A stretch of DNA of 64,000 bases from CBDHGY01 sp965263325 (lineage in GTDB: Bacteria > Pseudomonadota > Alphaproteobacteria > Caulobacterales > Hyphomonadaceae): positions 2,356,001-2,420,000 of the forward strand of contig CBDHGY010000002.1 in NCBI GenBank assembly GCA_965263325.1. The letters are read 5' to 3'. Below, piece after piece: positions 17,228 through 27,336 of this stretch. Every line of letters begins with the position of its first letter. Positions within the stretch are counted from its first letter, which is position 1. Made by a program: the position numbers and the translations under genes. Below the pieces are notes generated by a model that saw only the letters and a list, made by a program, of their open reading frames with translations, searched no databases and was not told where the DNA came from.

Positions 17228-18477
17228 GTCATAATTCACCGGCGGTAGACGCCGCGCTGGACCGTTTCAAAGGCCAGTATCCCGAGACTATAGAATTGTC
17301 GCTGGGCCGGATCGAGCGTTTGCTCGCGGCCATGGGAAACCCGCATTTCGATTTACCGCCAATCATCCATGTCGCGGGGACGAATGGCAAAGGATCCACC
17401 ACAGCGTTCATGCGTGCCATGGCAGAAGCGGCCGGACTCAAAACACATGTGTTTATCTCGCCGCATCTTGTCCGCTTCAATGAGCGTATACGGCTCGCTG
17501 GATCGTTGATTTCGGATGAAACGCTAATCGACGCCCTCAATCGGACATTTGAGGCGCTTGATGGCGAACAGATCACGCACTTTGAAGCGACAACGGCGGC
17601 TGCGTTTCTGGCTTTTCACGAACACCCCGCAGACGTGCTGCTGCTTGAAGTCGGGCTGGGCGGTAGGTTCGATGCGACGAACGTTATCGGCTCACCGGCA
17701 CTCAGCGTGATTACGCCAGTGGACTATGATCACAAAGCGTTTCTTGGAACTGACCTAGCGAAAATAGCTTGGGAGAAAGCCGGTATCATCAAACCTGGAA
17801 CACCAGTTTTGACGGCGCTTCAGCGAAAAGTGTGCGGGGATGTTATTGCTGAGGAGGCAAAGAAAGTCGGTGTTCCACTTTATCGACTTAAAGCTCATTT
17901 CATCGATGCGATGCCCGATGATCTGGCTCTGACAGGTCATCATCAGCGTGCGAACGCGGCGCTTGCTGGCATGGCAATGCAGCTGTTCGGGAATTCTGTG
18001 CGCATTTCTCAAGATGCAATTTTCGAAGGGGCAAGAGCGGCCGACTGGCCCGCCCGCATGCAGAAACTTAAACCCGGCGCGGTCACCGCAATGGGTGATG
18101 GCTCTGAAGTATGGTTGGATGGCGGCCACAACCCTCACGCGGCGCGGGCCATAGCTGACTTTTTGTGTGAGCTTCCAGGTGAGACGGTGCTTGTGTCAGC
18201 GATGATGGGTAGCAAAGATAGTTCCGGATACTTCGCCGAAATGGTGCGGGCTGCGAAGTACGTCTTCACGATAGAAAATGCCGGCAGGCACGCGGGTGCC
18301 GACCCGGTCGCGCTTGCAAAGACAGCGAGCCTCGTCGGCTTTCAAGCCAAAGCGGCGAGCACACTGGAAGCTGCTATGGCGCAAGCGTCTGCCTTGAGAC
18401 CAGCCCGAATTCTAATTTGCGGCTCACTTTATCTTGCCGGGGATGTGCTCGCAGCAAATGGGGAAGTCCCCTCTTAA
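17224..18477 (+). CDS. folC: Bifunctional folylpolyglutamate/dihydrofolate synthase
   Basis: 417 residues with the Mur-ligase fold. The P-loop HVAGTNGKGSTTAFM is near residue 45, followed by FISPHLVRFNERI and LLEVGLGGRFDATN; the C-terminal domain has WLDGGHNPHAARA. It adds glutamate to dihydropteroate or folates. The start is a TTG at 17224 overlapping the accD stop (TTGA), which implies coupling to accD. Last gene of the trp-acc-fol run; a bidirectional hairpin lies before the convergent trxA. Confidence 0.97.
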   Translation: MSHNSPAVDAALDRFKGQYPETIELSLGRIERLLAAMGNPHFDLPPIIHVAGTNGKGSTTAFMRAMAEAAGLKTHVFISPHLVRFNERIRLAGSLISDETLIDALNRTFEALDGEQITHFEATTAAAFLAFHEHPADVLLLEVGLGGRFDATNVIGSPALSVITPVDYDHKAFLGTDLAKIAWEKAGIIKPGTPVLTALQRKVCGDVIAEEAKKVGVPLYRLKAHFIDAMPDDLALTGHHQRANAALAGMAMQLFGNSVRISQDAIFEGARAADWPARMQKLKPGAVTAMGDGSEVWLDGGHNPHAARAIADFLCELPGETVLVSAMMGSKDSSGYFAEMVRAAKYVFTIENAGRHAGADPVALAKTASLVGFQAKAASTLEAAMAQASALRPARILICGSLYLAGDVLAANGEVPS

Positions 18478-18506
18478 GTTTCGAAGTCGCCACGCACGAA
18501 ATCAAG

Positions 18507-18540
18507 AAACCCAATCCAGAAATATCCGAATTGGGGTTTT
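18507..18540. terminator. Bidirectional hairpin between folC and trxA
   Basis: AAACCCAAT (18507-18515) pairs with ATTGGGGTTT near 18530-18539 with one bulged base, leaving T residues on the plus strand and the complementary A/T run on the minus strand. Its position between convergent genes fits a shared terminator. Confidence 0.6.
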
Positions 18541-18563
18541 GAGCCAGGGTGCCAAGGAGCGGC

Positions 18564-18884
18564 TTACGCGCTTTCTTTAATCCAGTCGGCAATCCGTTGC
18601 TTTGACATTGCGCCCAGATGAGTCGCGGTCATTTTACCTTCCTTGAACATCATCAAAGTTGGCAGGCCGCGCACTGCATATTTTGAAGCGACCATGGGGT
18701 TTTCCTCGACATTGATCTTAACCACCTTCACTTTGCCTGACATTTCGTCGGCAACGGCGTCTAAATGCGGCGACATTTGCTTACAGGGTCCACACCATTC
18801 GGCCCAGAAATCGACCACAACCGGAAGTTCGGTGTTTGTGATTGTCTCTTCAAAATTATCATCAGTTGCTGTTTCGGTGGCCAT
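18564..18884 (-). CDS. trxA: Thioredoxin
   Basis: 106 residues from the ATG at 18884, preceded by an excellent ribosome-binding site (AAGGAGG, 5-nt gap). The active site WAEWCGPCK and the cis-proline region RGLPTLMMF are canonical. It is a cytosolic dithiol reductant for MsrA-type enzymes, ribonucleotide reductase and others. The frame continues upstream to about 18950, overlapping the end of addA, but the ribosome-binding site fixes the start at 18884. Downstream member of the tsaE-amgK-murU-addB-addA run. Confidence 0.97.
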   Translation of the reverse strand: MATETATDDNFEETITNTELPVVVDFWAEWCGPCKQMSPHLDAVADEMSGKVKVVKINVEENPMVASKYAVRGLPTLMMFKEGKMTATHLGAMSKQRIADWIKESA

Positions 18885-18939
18885 AAGCGCCTCCTTTTTT
18901 GAATTTCTCTGCGCATAACATAATGCGCTTTCGCTGTGT

Positions 18940-21900
18940 TCAAGTTCCACTGCGCAGGCTGTTTAGGGAGTCTAATAACAGATTCTCAGGAAGTTCCATC
19001 AATTGCGGTCCGTCCGTCCACAAAAGCGCGCATTTCACACTTTTGTGTGGGTAGGCCTGTTGAAGCACGGCTTTGTAGGCCGCCATTTGGCGAATGTAGC
19101 TAATTGCGACGTCTTCCGCCTTTGAAGGGGGCGGGCGATCAGTTTTAAAGTCGAACACCAACACTTCCTTGTCGGTAACAACCAGGCGATCGACCCGTCC
19201 ATTGAGGATCACATCGCCCGGCAAATCCGGGCTTGTTCCGATGACAGGCGCTTCAGCGCGCCCGCCCGGTTGAAAAACCTCATAAAAGTCTGGGTGTTCC
19301 AGAACGTTAAGGGCAGCACCCAACATTTCCCGGCATTGCGAGGCTGAAATATTGGGATTTGCCGCCAGGAATGCCTCTCCGGCGGCGCGTCTTTCATCTG
19401 GAGCGATGTCTGGCAAACGTTCCAGAAGCGCATGGATCAGGCGCCCGCGGCTGAGGCGCGAGCCATGTCCTTTTGTGAAGGGTGACAGGACCGGCGCTTC
19501 GCCTGGCGACAGCGAGCTAGGTGCTGCGTATCGCTTGGTATCTGCCTCTTCAGGTGGCTTGGACCGAAGCCATGCCGGAAGCTGCGATAGTTCACTGTCG
19601 CCAGGCGCTGCCTTCTCAGCGGGCGATGGGCGCGCGCCAAAGTGTGCGGGTGCACCGCCAACATCTGGAACCTCAAAGCCAAGTGCTCGCAGGCCGGTTT
19701 CACACATTTCGTGCCAGCACCCTTTTGGTCGTCCCGGCATCGGCTTGTCGGCTTTTGGTTTGGTTCCATACCAGGGGCCGCAAATCAGCAAACGATCTTG
19801 CGCGCGGGTCAGGGCCACGTAAAGCAACCTGCGATGCTCAGCGAGCTGTTTGTATTCTTCGATCGCGCGCGCGGCAGCCATTTCCGGTGTATCGTCAGAT
19901 TTTTTTCCCGTACGGATTGGTACATCGCCCGAGAGGTAAAGAAAGTTACCAGCCTTGGGGTCTGGTTTACCAGTTGTATCCGGCAAGATAACCACGGGAG
20001 CCTGAAGCCCTTTCGCACCATGCACGGTCATAATGCGGATTGCTTCTCCGGCTTCTTCCAAATCGCGTTTGATTTCCGACTCATCGGCCTCGAGATCAGA
20101 TACAAATAATTGCAATGAGGTTGCACTTTGGGCGTCATGAGCCAATGCACGAGCAAGAAGGGCTTCGATTGGATCGCGAGCTGGTGCACCAAGCCGCGCT
20201 GTAATTTTATCCCATCCGGTCACGTCCCCGCTGATCGGTTGTTCAAGTACTGCGCTCAGAAATTCAAAAGCTGGCTGGTCGTGCATTTCAAGAAGGCGCA
20301 AGATGAAGTTGCGCGCATCTTCATGGGCCGGGTTTGTCGAATCCTTTAGTCTCTCCCACAGCGTGCCGGGGCGATCATAGGCGAGCGGAAACAGATGTGC
20401 GTCATCATCAACAAGATTACAAAAGGGGCCGCGCAGGATTTCAGCGAGGGTAAGATCATCGCTTGGCAGCAACACAAAGCGGAACAGATTTAGACAATCC
20501 TGAACGCCAATATGGTCGCTGAGCACGAGTCGGTCAGCACCTGCTACCGGCAAGCCGCGAGCCTTCAGCGACTTGATAAGCGCATCGAAGAGTCCGCCTT
20601 TGCGTTTGCGCACGAGAATTAGAACATCGCCTGCATGCATTGCGCGCTTCGCGCCTCGGCCTTGCTCCCAGACACCGTCGCCGCGCTCGATCATGCTTGC
20701 GACTTCTTCAGCAATTCGGTTAGCGAGAACAGCTTTCGGAGATCCGCTAGAGAGCTCATCGAGTGCCTTCAAATTTGAAAAAGGCGTCCACGGATCTTCG
20801 TCATCATCTGTTTCAGGAAGATCGATCGGCCAGAACTCGACATAACCAGGCTCATTGGCTCTATGCGCCGTGTGGCGTGTATTTTCTGCGTCGCTGGGCG
20901 GTGCCTTGTCGTCAATTGGTCCGGATATTGTCGTCGAATTCCAAACCGCGTCTACAAAAGACAAAATCTCCGGTGATGACCGGAAAGACATTTGCATCTC
21001 AGGCAGATCATGCGGCAAGCCTGCTGAATCCGACCGAGCGCTGAAAATCTGTCGCTCAGTGATGAACTTTTGCGGGTCAGCGCCCTGGAAGCTGTAAATT
21101 GACTGCTTTTCATCACCTACAACAAACAGGGTGCGCGGGTTCTGCTCACGCTCGGTTCCAAGTCCGGCGAAAAATTCTTCGGTCAAAGCATTGATCAGGG
21201 TCCATTGATGCGGTGATGTATCTTGAGCTTCGTCGAGCAGAACATGTTCAAGGCCGCCATCCAGTTTATAGAGCACCCAGGCAGCGATGCCGGTGCGCGT
21301 CAACAGATCACGCGTCTTTATGATAAGGTCGTCAAAATCGAGCGCTGCTTGATCACTCTTCAGACTGGCATAGTGCTCCAGTGCAGGCAGGCCAGTTCGG
21401 AGAAGCGCGATCGTATTCTCAGCAGCTTCGATTGCTTTTAGCGTTGTTTGCGTATCGGCAGTAATCCGCGCTGCACTGCCTTGAGGTTCTTTTGTGGAGA
21501 GCAGTGCACTGACAGAAGGATCTTTTGCAGATTTGGCATTGTAAACACGGCTCCGAAGTTTTCCGGCATCGGTGAAGAAAAGGCGCTTGAGTGCTGTCCA
21601 CTGTTTGCTTGGAGTTTTCGCATCAAGGGCCTGAGAGATTAAACCCGCAGAACGTTTGTCGTCGCTGGCTGGATCATTGTGCAAAATCGGCAAGATTGCT
21701 TTGAGGCCGTCCCAATCGATCAGATTGAGCTGTGACGTCAGATATTCGGTAGTTCCTGTCTGTCGTGCGCGCAGCGCCGTGCGAACGGCCTCAGCCATTG
21801 CTGTATCTATTTGTCGGTGGCGACTGGCGAAGGCTATCAGCGAGGCAGCTTCACCGCGCAGAGTATTCATCGCGCCTTTTGCGCCAAAAGCACCTCCTGC

Positions 21901-22473
21901 CAGAGACAGCGTGGCAAGTGCTGAAGGATCCTCGCGCCCAGCATCCTTTATTGCGCGTTTGACCGCATCTTCCCAAAGCTCACGGGCATCATCATCTTCC
22001 ATTTCCTGAAAGCCGGGTGCGACTTTAGCTTCGAGCGGAAACCGTCTGAGTATACGTGAGCAAAAGGCGTGGATGGTCTCAATCCGAAGACCGCCCGGTG
22101 TTTCGAGAGCCCGGGCAAACAGCGCGCGTGCTCGCTGGATGTCGTCTTCGTTGTAACTGGCCGTTTTGGGGTCAAGTTTCTTGAGCTCGTCGCGCAGCTC
22201 ACCTTCTGGCATAACGGACCAGGAACCGAGGCGTTTGAACAATCGTCCAAGCATCTCGTTTGCGGCGGCCTTGGTATAAGTGACGCAGAGAATACTCGAG
22301 GGTTCTGCTTTGCCGAGCAGAAGCCTCGCAACGCGGTCAATCAGAACTTTGGTTTTGCCTGACCCGGCATTCGCTGCGACCCAAGCCGATTGCTCAGGGT
22401 TTGCTGCGCTGGCCTGCGCATTGGTCGCGGCTTCATAATCCTCAAATCCGCGCTCGAGACTAAGATCACTCAT
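18940..22473 (-). CDS. addA: ATP-dependent helicase/nuclease subunit A
   Basis: 1,177 residues. UvrD-type helicase with Walker A ANAGSGKTKVLIDR near residue 35 and motif II LLDEAQDTSP. Further motifs include VGDEKQSIYSFQGA, HGAKGLQAPVV and YVALTRAQDRL. The C-terminal RecB-family nuclease carries VLVFDFKTDRPP. With AddB it resects double-strand breaks and loads RecA, replacing RecBCD in this lineage. The length is normal for the alphaproteobacterial type. The start overlaps the addB stop by 8 bp. Confidence 0.97.
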   Translation of the reverse strand: MSDLSLERGFEDYEAATNAQASAANPEQSAWVAANAGSGKTKVLIDRVARLLLGKAEPSSILCVTYTKAAANEMLGRLFKRLGSWSVMPEGELRDELKKLDPKTASYNEDDIQRARALFARALETPGGLRIETIHAFCSRILRRFPLEAKVAPGFQEMEDDDARELWEDAVKRAIKDAGREDPSALATLSLAGGAFGAKGAMNTLRGEAASLIAFASRHRQIDTAMAEAVRTALRARQTGTTEYLTSQLNLIDWDGLKAILPILHNDPASDDKRSAGLISQALDAKTPSKQWTALKRLFFTDAGKLRSRVYNAKSAKDPSVSALLSTKEPQGSAARITADTQTTLKAIEAAENTIALLRTGLPALEHYASLKSDQAALDFDDLIIKTRDLLTRTGIAAWVLYKLDGGLEHVLLDEAQDTSPHQWTLINALTEEFFAGLGTEREQNPRTLFVVGDEKQSIYSFQGADPQKFITERQIFSARSDSAGLPHDLPEMQMSFRSSPEILSFVDAVWNSTTISGPIDDKAPPSDAENTRHTAHRANEPGYVEFWPIDLPETDDDEDPWTPFSNLKALDELSSGSPKAVLANRIAEEVASMIERGDGVWEQGRGAKRAMHAGDVLILVRKRKGGLFDALIKSLKARGLPVAGADRLVLSDHIGVQDCLNLFRFVLLPSDDLTLAEILRGPFCNLVDDDAHLFPLAYDRPGTLWERLKDSTNPAHEDARNFILRLLEMHDQPAFEFLSAVLEQPISGDVTGWDKITARLGAPARDPIEALLARALAHDAQSATSLQLFVSDLEADESEIKRDLEEAGEAIRIMTVHGAKGLQAPVVILPDTTGKPDPKAGNFLYLSGDVPIRTGKKSDDTPEMAAARAIEEYKQLAEHRRLLYVALTRAQDRLLICGPWYGTKPKADKPMPGRPKGCWHEMCETGLRALGFEVPDVGGAPAHFGARPSPAEKAAPGDSELSQLPAWLRSKPPEEADTKRYAAPSSLSPGEAPVLSPFTKGHGSRLSRGRLIHALLERLPDIAPDERRAAGEAFLAANPNISASQCREMLGAALNVLEHPDFYEVFQPGGRAEAPVIGTSPDLPGDVILNGRVDRLVVTDKEVLVFDFKTDRPPPSKAEDVAISYIRQMAAYKAVLQQAYPHKSVKCALLWTDGPQLMELPENLLLDSLNSLRSGT

Positions 22474-25400
22474 CGCTCACCTCCCCGGCCCATTCTGCGC
22501 GCCGGGCGAGGCGATCATAATCGCCAGCATATTGGCTGATAAACTGAATGCGCGGCACCGACAGGTAGGGTTGATCAGGGCGTGCATAGCCCTCGAGCAA
22601 AGTCTGCAAACCGTTTCTTGCGCTGGATGCTAGGTCGCTGACGGATTTGTTCTTCAGCTCGATTTGCGAGGCTTTGTACGCAGCCTTGAAGGCGACATAT
22701 TCAAGTGCCGCAACACTCTTTGCGGGTACGCCGGAAAAGCCGCCATCTTCGGCAATGACAGCCTGAAGCGGCATTTGCTGTTCCAGGCCGGCGTTGATTT
22801 GCGGATTGCTTGGCGGTGCGCCCGTTTTGAAATCCACAATGGCCAGAGCGCCGTCCTTGAGCAGTTCGATGCGGTCGGCCTGGGCGGAAAGCACAAATGC
22901 CTCGCCGTGAACGTCGAACGTTGTTTCACCGTCAACTTCGAGCCAGATTTGTTGAACGTGATCAGAACGCGGACTGCGCCATTCGCTCAAATACCACTCC
23001 ACCGTTCGCTGATGTATTGCCCGAGCGCTCAGAATTTCATCATCACCTTGACCGGCATGGCGTAATTCTTCTTCCAGTAACCCCAAAAGGGCTTCCGCCG
23101 ACTTCGATCTGCCAGTCTCTTCAAACTTTTCGAGCGCAGCATGAATCGCCGTGCCGCGCTGGCGTGCATCAATCGGGGCATCTAGACGATCGAGCTTTCT
23201 GAGGCGCAGAATGCGCTCAGCATAAATTGCGTAGGGATCGCGCTGTAGTGTGTTGATACGCGTGACTGAGAGCTTCTTCGGTCTATGAGCGATATCGGGC
23301 GATGGTTGCGGGCGCGCGAATGTCGCGGGATGCGTTTCGGCGACCTCTTTCAGAGCCGCCGACCAGATCCTGGGGTCTTCGGCGGGTGCCAGCGCGGCTT
23401 TAGCTTTATCGCCGAGCGCGCCTTCTGCTAGAGTTTGCAATCTCCAGACCCATCGCGAGTGTACAGCGGGGGCATCATCTCTTCGCTTTGATGTGAGGAG
23501 GGTCACATTCGGCGCGCATGCAAGCTGAGCAAAGTCATGCGCGGACAGTCCGAGTCGTGCCTCGGTGTCTTGCAAATTCAGGCGTTGGCGAAAGTGGCGC
23601 GGCAGGAAACTGTCAGCGCCGGGTAGATTTGGCCAAACGCCCTCGCTCAAGCCCGCAAGAATGATCCGGTCAGCCGTTTGCAGACGTGCCTCAAGTGGCC
23701 CCCAGATGCTGAGACGAGGATGAGAGACTTCGCTTGATGGTACGCTGACACCGCTTGCAAGCATCTCGAGCAATCCCGGCATTGCATTCGTAGGAAGTGC
23801 ACCAAGTGGACAAGATGCTTCCGCCATGTTTTCCAGTAATTTGGCTGCAGCTTCGCCGTCCTTACCGGACCACAATGACCGTGTGCCTGACAGTGTTTTA
23901 TCTGTTTCCAGAAGCGCTTCCGCCAGCAGAGCAACTTGTTCGGCGGCTTGCTGCCCGTGCAAGGCCTCGTCTCCGCGGAGATCGGGTGCGTGTAAATCGA
24001 TTAGCTCGGCCATAGATTTTGCGTAGTCTGCGATACGGGTAAGTTGGCTACGCCTTCTCGCATTTTGTTCTGCGCTAACTTGAGTCTGGAGGCGTGCGAC
24101 CAAATCATGAAGTGTGCGCCATCGCCGGGGACCGCGCAAAAAGTGTAACTCGAGCTGTTCAGCTAGTTCCGCTGTGTCGCCTTGAATTGCGTGCTTTGCA
24201 ACAGCGCAGAGTTTAACTGGATCTCCGGGGTCTATGGCCCAGTCGAGCACAAGCGCAACGAAGCTTCCCGCGGGTGTTCTTAGTAGAGGAATTCCGGCTG
24301 ATGGCGGTACCGATACATCCCATCGTTTCATAAGAGCTGATATGCGGCGGGCGAGACCAGCATCTGGAGTGATGAGAGCTGCGGTTTTGCCGGCCGTTTC
24401 GAGCGTTTCCCTGAGCAGCAAAGCTGCGCACATTGCTTCCTCAGCTTCATCCTCTGCTTCAATCAGGCTTAGGCCTTCAAGGGCACGAATTGCAAAAGTC
24501 GCAGGGTCATCTTTTCCTGAGATTTCGTCGAGTCTTTTCAGCCAGTCTGATGTTTGTGTGGCTGGCGCTAGCGCCTCATGGATCAGTTCTGCACGCGCAA
24601 ATCCACTGAGGCTGGGTTCCGCGCCAGGCCAGACCGGGATATCTGAACTCTCGCAGTTTAAATGCCGTATAGTCTGCATCAATGCATGCTGCGGATGACT
24701 GGCATCGCGGTGGATTTCGATCGCAGACCCTTTGCTGATATCGCGATCAAGACCCGGTAGAACTACGAGCCCTTTTGGCAGAGTTAATGCAGCGCTCATC
24801 AGTTCGCGGCTTGCCGGGGTCGCACCTGTTGACCCTGCAATTACGACGAGTGACTGAGGGGGGATCGTAGCCCAATGTCCCGCGAGCGCGCCCGCAACTG
24901 CCAGCCTGCGAGCAAAGGGATCCATCGCGCCGATCTCGCTCAAATAGGTGGGCCAGGCATCCGCTACGATTTGAAGAAACCGAACAGATCGTTCCCAGTG
25001 ATGGGCAAGATCTGCATTCTCGACGAGACTCGGCAATTTCGACCAATCGACATTTCCAGACAAAGATGCCTGATCAAGTAAAGCTGCGAGCTCCTGAGCC
25101 GCCGAAAGCGCTGCACGTGGCGGCATGTCGAGATCTTCGGCGTCTGCTTTTGCAAGGACAAGCCGCGCTAACTCACCAAGACGGGTCGCTGGCGGCAGAG
25201 CCGGCCCAAGTCCTGCGATTGCTTCCTCGGTTCCGACCGGCGGTTCCTGCGATTCCAGATCACCGAGGGCGCGAATCTCAGGCGGCAGAAAAGCAGGCTT
25301 GCCGATTGCCTTATGAAACGCCGCGGCGAGCTCCCGTGCCGAGCGCCGATTGGGCACATAGATCAGCGCATCGGAGAGCGCAGCCGGATCTCCTTCTGCG

Positions 25401-25504
25401 CCGGTCTCTTCCACGAGCGTTTCGGCAAGGCATTGCAGAAACGGGGTGCCCGGTGGGACCGAGAATATTCGCGGGGCATCGCCTGAAAAAAGGCCGGTAC
25501 TCAT
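22466..25504 (-). CDS. addB: Double-strand break repair protein AddB
   Basis: 1,012 residues, the alphaproteobacterial AddB type. The N-terminus is an inactivated helicase-like region (FSVPPGTPFLQCLAE). The C-terminal RecB-family nuclease motif is ALAIVDFKTGAPP, followed by a Q-rich helix (LEQQMPLQAV). No four-cysteine iron-sulphur arrangement like that of Bacillus AddB is evident around the nuclease. Partner subunit of AddA; the genes overlap, and murU ends one base upstream of the addB start. Confidence 0.94.
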   Translation of the reverse strand: MSTGLFSGDAPRIFSVPPGTPFLQCLAETLVEETGAEGDPAALSDALIYVPNRRSARELAAAFHKAIGKPAFLPPEIRALGDLESQEPPVGTEEAIAGLGPALPPATRLGELARLVLAKADAEDLDMPPRAALSAAQELAALLDQASLSGNVDWSKLPSLVENADLAHHWERSVRFLQIVADAWPTYLSEIGAMDPFARRLAVAGALAGHWATIPPQSLVVIAGSTGATPASRELMSAALTLPKGLVVLPGLDRDISKGSAIEIHRDASHPQHALMQTIRHLNCESSDIPVWPGAEPSLSGFARAELIHEALAPATQTSDWLKRLDEISGKDDPATFAIRALEGLSLIEAEDEAEEAMCAALLLRETLETAGKTAALITPDAGLARRISALMKRWDVSVPPSAGIPLLRTPAGSFVALVLDWAIDPGDPVKLCAVAKHAIQGDTAELAEQLELHFLRGPRRWRTLHDLVARLQTQVSAEQNARRRSQLTRIADYAKSMAELIDLHAPDLRGDEALHGQQAAEQVALLAEALLETDKTLSGTRSLWSGKDGEAAAKLLENMAEASCPLGALPTNAMPGLLEMLASGVSVPSSEVSHPRLSIWGPLEARLQTADRIILAGLSEGVWPNLPGADSFLPRHFRQRLNLQDTEARLGLSAHDFAQLACAPNVTLLTSKRRDDAPAVHSRWVWRLQTLAEGALGDKAKAALAPAEDPRIWSAALKEVAETHPATFARPQPSPDIAHRPKKLSVTRINTLQRDPYAIYAERILRLRKLDRLDAPIDARQRGTAIHAALEKFEETGRSKSAEALLGLLEEELRHAGQGDDEILSARAIHQRTVEWYLSEWRSPRSDHVQQIWLEVDGETTFDVHGEAFVLSAQADRIELLKDGALAIVDFKTGAPPSNPQINAGLEQQMPLQAVIAEDGGFSGVPAKSVAALEYVAFKAAYKASQIELKNKSVSDLASSARNGLQTLLEGYARPDQPYLSVPRIQFISQYAGDYDRLARRAEWAGEVSDE

Positions 25505-26236
25505 CTACGCGCCTCTGGGCCATTTTACCGGAGCGCGGCCATGGCACATCAACCAAAACTCTGCATCTTTGACAGTCTGGGGCGTGCCAACGTGAAGCCA
25601 GAACTCATCGAGCATTGTGTGCCTGAGGGTCTGTTTGCGCCAGATTTCTAGCGCGGAGAATGCACGAATATCTTTATTGTCATAATAGCGTGGCTGCGTA
25701 ATGCGCACGCCCGCGAATGCGAGAGGTGCTGTATCCCGCTCGCCGCGAAAGGACACCAAACCGTTTGCTTCCGGGTAGAAATCGCCTGGTCCCGGAAAGC
25801 CAAGGCAATTGTCCCGGCGGGCGGTGAGTAGCTGAACGCCGCCCTGATAGTCTGCTGCAAGTTGTTTGAAGGGTTCAGGATCGCCGCTCGACCAAAACGC
25901 ATCTGTATTAACGACAAAGATCGGATCGTCCCCAAGGAGTGGTCGCGCTTTGGCCAGCCCGCCGCCGGTTTCGAGCCGCTCGCCGCGTTCATCGGAGAAG
26001 ATAATCTCGACATCGGACCGCGCAGCGAGATGCGCTTCGATTTGCTCTGGCAACCAATGCAGGTTCACAACGATCCGTTTTACTCCCGCCTCAATGAGTG
26101 GCTGAAGCGACCAATCCATAAGTGCCTTGCCGCCAACCTGGATGAGCGGCTTTGGGGTCGTATCGGTGAGAGGGCGCATGCGTGAGCCAATACCTGCGCA
26201 AAGAACCATCGCCGTGTGAGGAACGGATATACTCAT
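25505..26236 (-). CDS. murU: Sugar-1-phosphate nucleotidyltransferase, MurU-type
   Basis: 243 residues. The nucleotide-binding motif AGIGSRMRPLTDTTPKPL at about residue 14, the VVNTDAFW metal site and DFYPEANGLVSF identify an NDP-sugar pyrophosphorylase. Next to amgK it matches MurU, which makes UDP-MurNAc from MurNAc-1-phosphate in the peptidoglycan recycling route that bypasses de novo MurA. A GDP-mannose-type activity cannot be excluded from sequence alone. Its start overlaps the amgK stop (ATGA). Confidence 0.88.
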   Translation of the reverse strand: MSISVPHTAMVLCAGIGSRMRPLTDTTPKPLIQVGGKALMDWSLQPLIEAGVKRIVVNLHWLPEQIEAHLAARSDVEIIFSDERGERLETGGGLAKARPLLGDDPIFVVNTDAFWSSGDPEPFKQLAADYQGGVQLLTARRDNCLGFPGPGDFYPEANGLVSFRGERDTAPLAFAGVRITQPRYYDNKDIRAFSALEIWRKQTLRHTMLDEFWLHVGTPQTVKDAEFWLMCHGRAPVKWPRGA

Positions 26237-27336
26237 GCCTGTACCTCGAAGATAAAAGGTGCGACGTCGCGCACAAAGTCTGCGACGTCGCGCGTGGCCG
26301 GATGTTGCAGGTTACGCGCGAGCAGCATTTGTTGGCGCGGGATAAAATCGAGATAGCGCGGTTTCCCATCGCGTTTCACTAGCCGTGCAAAAAGTCCTGT
26401 AATTCTGAGGGCGTTGAGCGTTCCAATTACGGCGAGACGCTCGTCAAATGCTTCGCGGGACTTGCCGGTTAGCTCGAGATAACGCCTGATCGCCGCCTCT
26501 GAGGCTTCGTGCGATACAGAACGGCGAGCATCCTGTGTGAGCATTGCCATATCCCAAGCGTCCCAACCCTGCACGGCGTCCTGAAAATCCAGCAGGCCGA
26601 CGCGGGCAACGCCTTCGCGATCAGGCAGCCAAAGAAGGTTTTCAGCGTGGTAATCGCGCATCTGGAATTCGCGCGGAAAGGTCATCGCTTGTTCGATTAA
26701 TTTGGCCTGCACCGACTCCCATCGTGCACGATCTGCGTCAGTCATGCGTGCGCGCGCATCAAACTGGTGTAGCCATTCAGCAAACAGGTTGGATTGCGTC
26801 CGTACGGCCAGCGCGTCGAAATCCAGGATAGGCCAGGTTTCACCGCCGGATGAGAGTACTCCCGGCGCAGGCTGTTTGTGAAGATGCGCAAGCGTTTCAG
26901 CTGCAGCGGTGTAAAGTTCGATTTCGCTTTGTTCGCCGCGCTCGATAAGCCGCGCAAATTCGAGCGACACACCAAAGTCTTCGATGAGTGCGATGCCTTG
27001 CGCGCTGTCATGCGCATAGATTCTCGGGGCGCTGAGGCCGCGACTGCGAAGATGATCTGCAATCAGTACAAAAGCGTCGACACGCGACGCAGCCAGGCGA
27101 GTTGATGCATTCCAGCCCTTTTGAACTCGCTGATCTTCCGTATCAGTTGGGTTGCAGATAGTCGATTCAACTGGCGGCGCGTCCATTAGCATTGCCGACT
27201 CATTCTCACGCGTCAGCCGAATATAGCGGCGCGTAGAAGCATCTTGCCCGAGCGGATGCCAGATTGCGTCACTCCATCCAGCTTCTGCGATGAAGGCTTT
27301 AAGCTCTGCCTCACGGTGCATCAAAATCGAATCCAT
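26233..27336 (-). CDS. amgK: Anomeric N-acetylmuramate/GlcNAc kinase AmgK
   Basis: About 367 residues from the ATG at 27336 (alternative ATG at 27321; an upstream TTG would add 23 residues inside tsaE). It has an aminoglycoside-phosphotransferase fold: the catalytic MRDYHAENLLWLP, then GLLDFQDAVQGWDAWDM as the metal-binding motif. AmgK phosphorylates MurNAc at the anomeric carbon, feeding MurU encoded just downstream. This pair in cell-wall recycling confers intrinsic fosfomycin tolerance in other bacteria (family knowledge). It overlaps the tsaE end by about 26 bp. Confidence 0.9.
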   Translation of the reverse strand: MDSILMHREAELKAFIAEAGWSDAIWHPLGQDASTRRYIRLTRENESAMLMDAPPVESTICNPTDTEDQRVQKGWNASTRLAASRVDAFVLIADHLRSRGLSAPRIYAHDSAQGIALIEDFGVSLEFARLIERGEQSEIELYTAAAETLAHLHKQPAPGVLSSGGETWPILDFDALAVRTQSNLFAEWLHQFDARARMTDADRARWESVQAKLIEQAMTFPREFQMRDYHAENLLWLPDREGVARVGLLDFQDAVQGWDAWDMAMLTQDARRSVSHEASEAAIRRYLELTGKSREAFDERLAVIGTLNALRITGLFARLVKRDGKPRYLDFIPRQQMLLARNLQHPATRDVADFVRDVAPFIFEVQA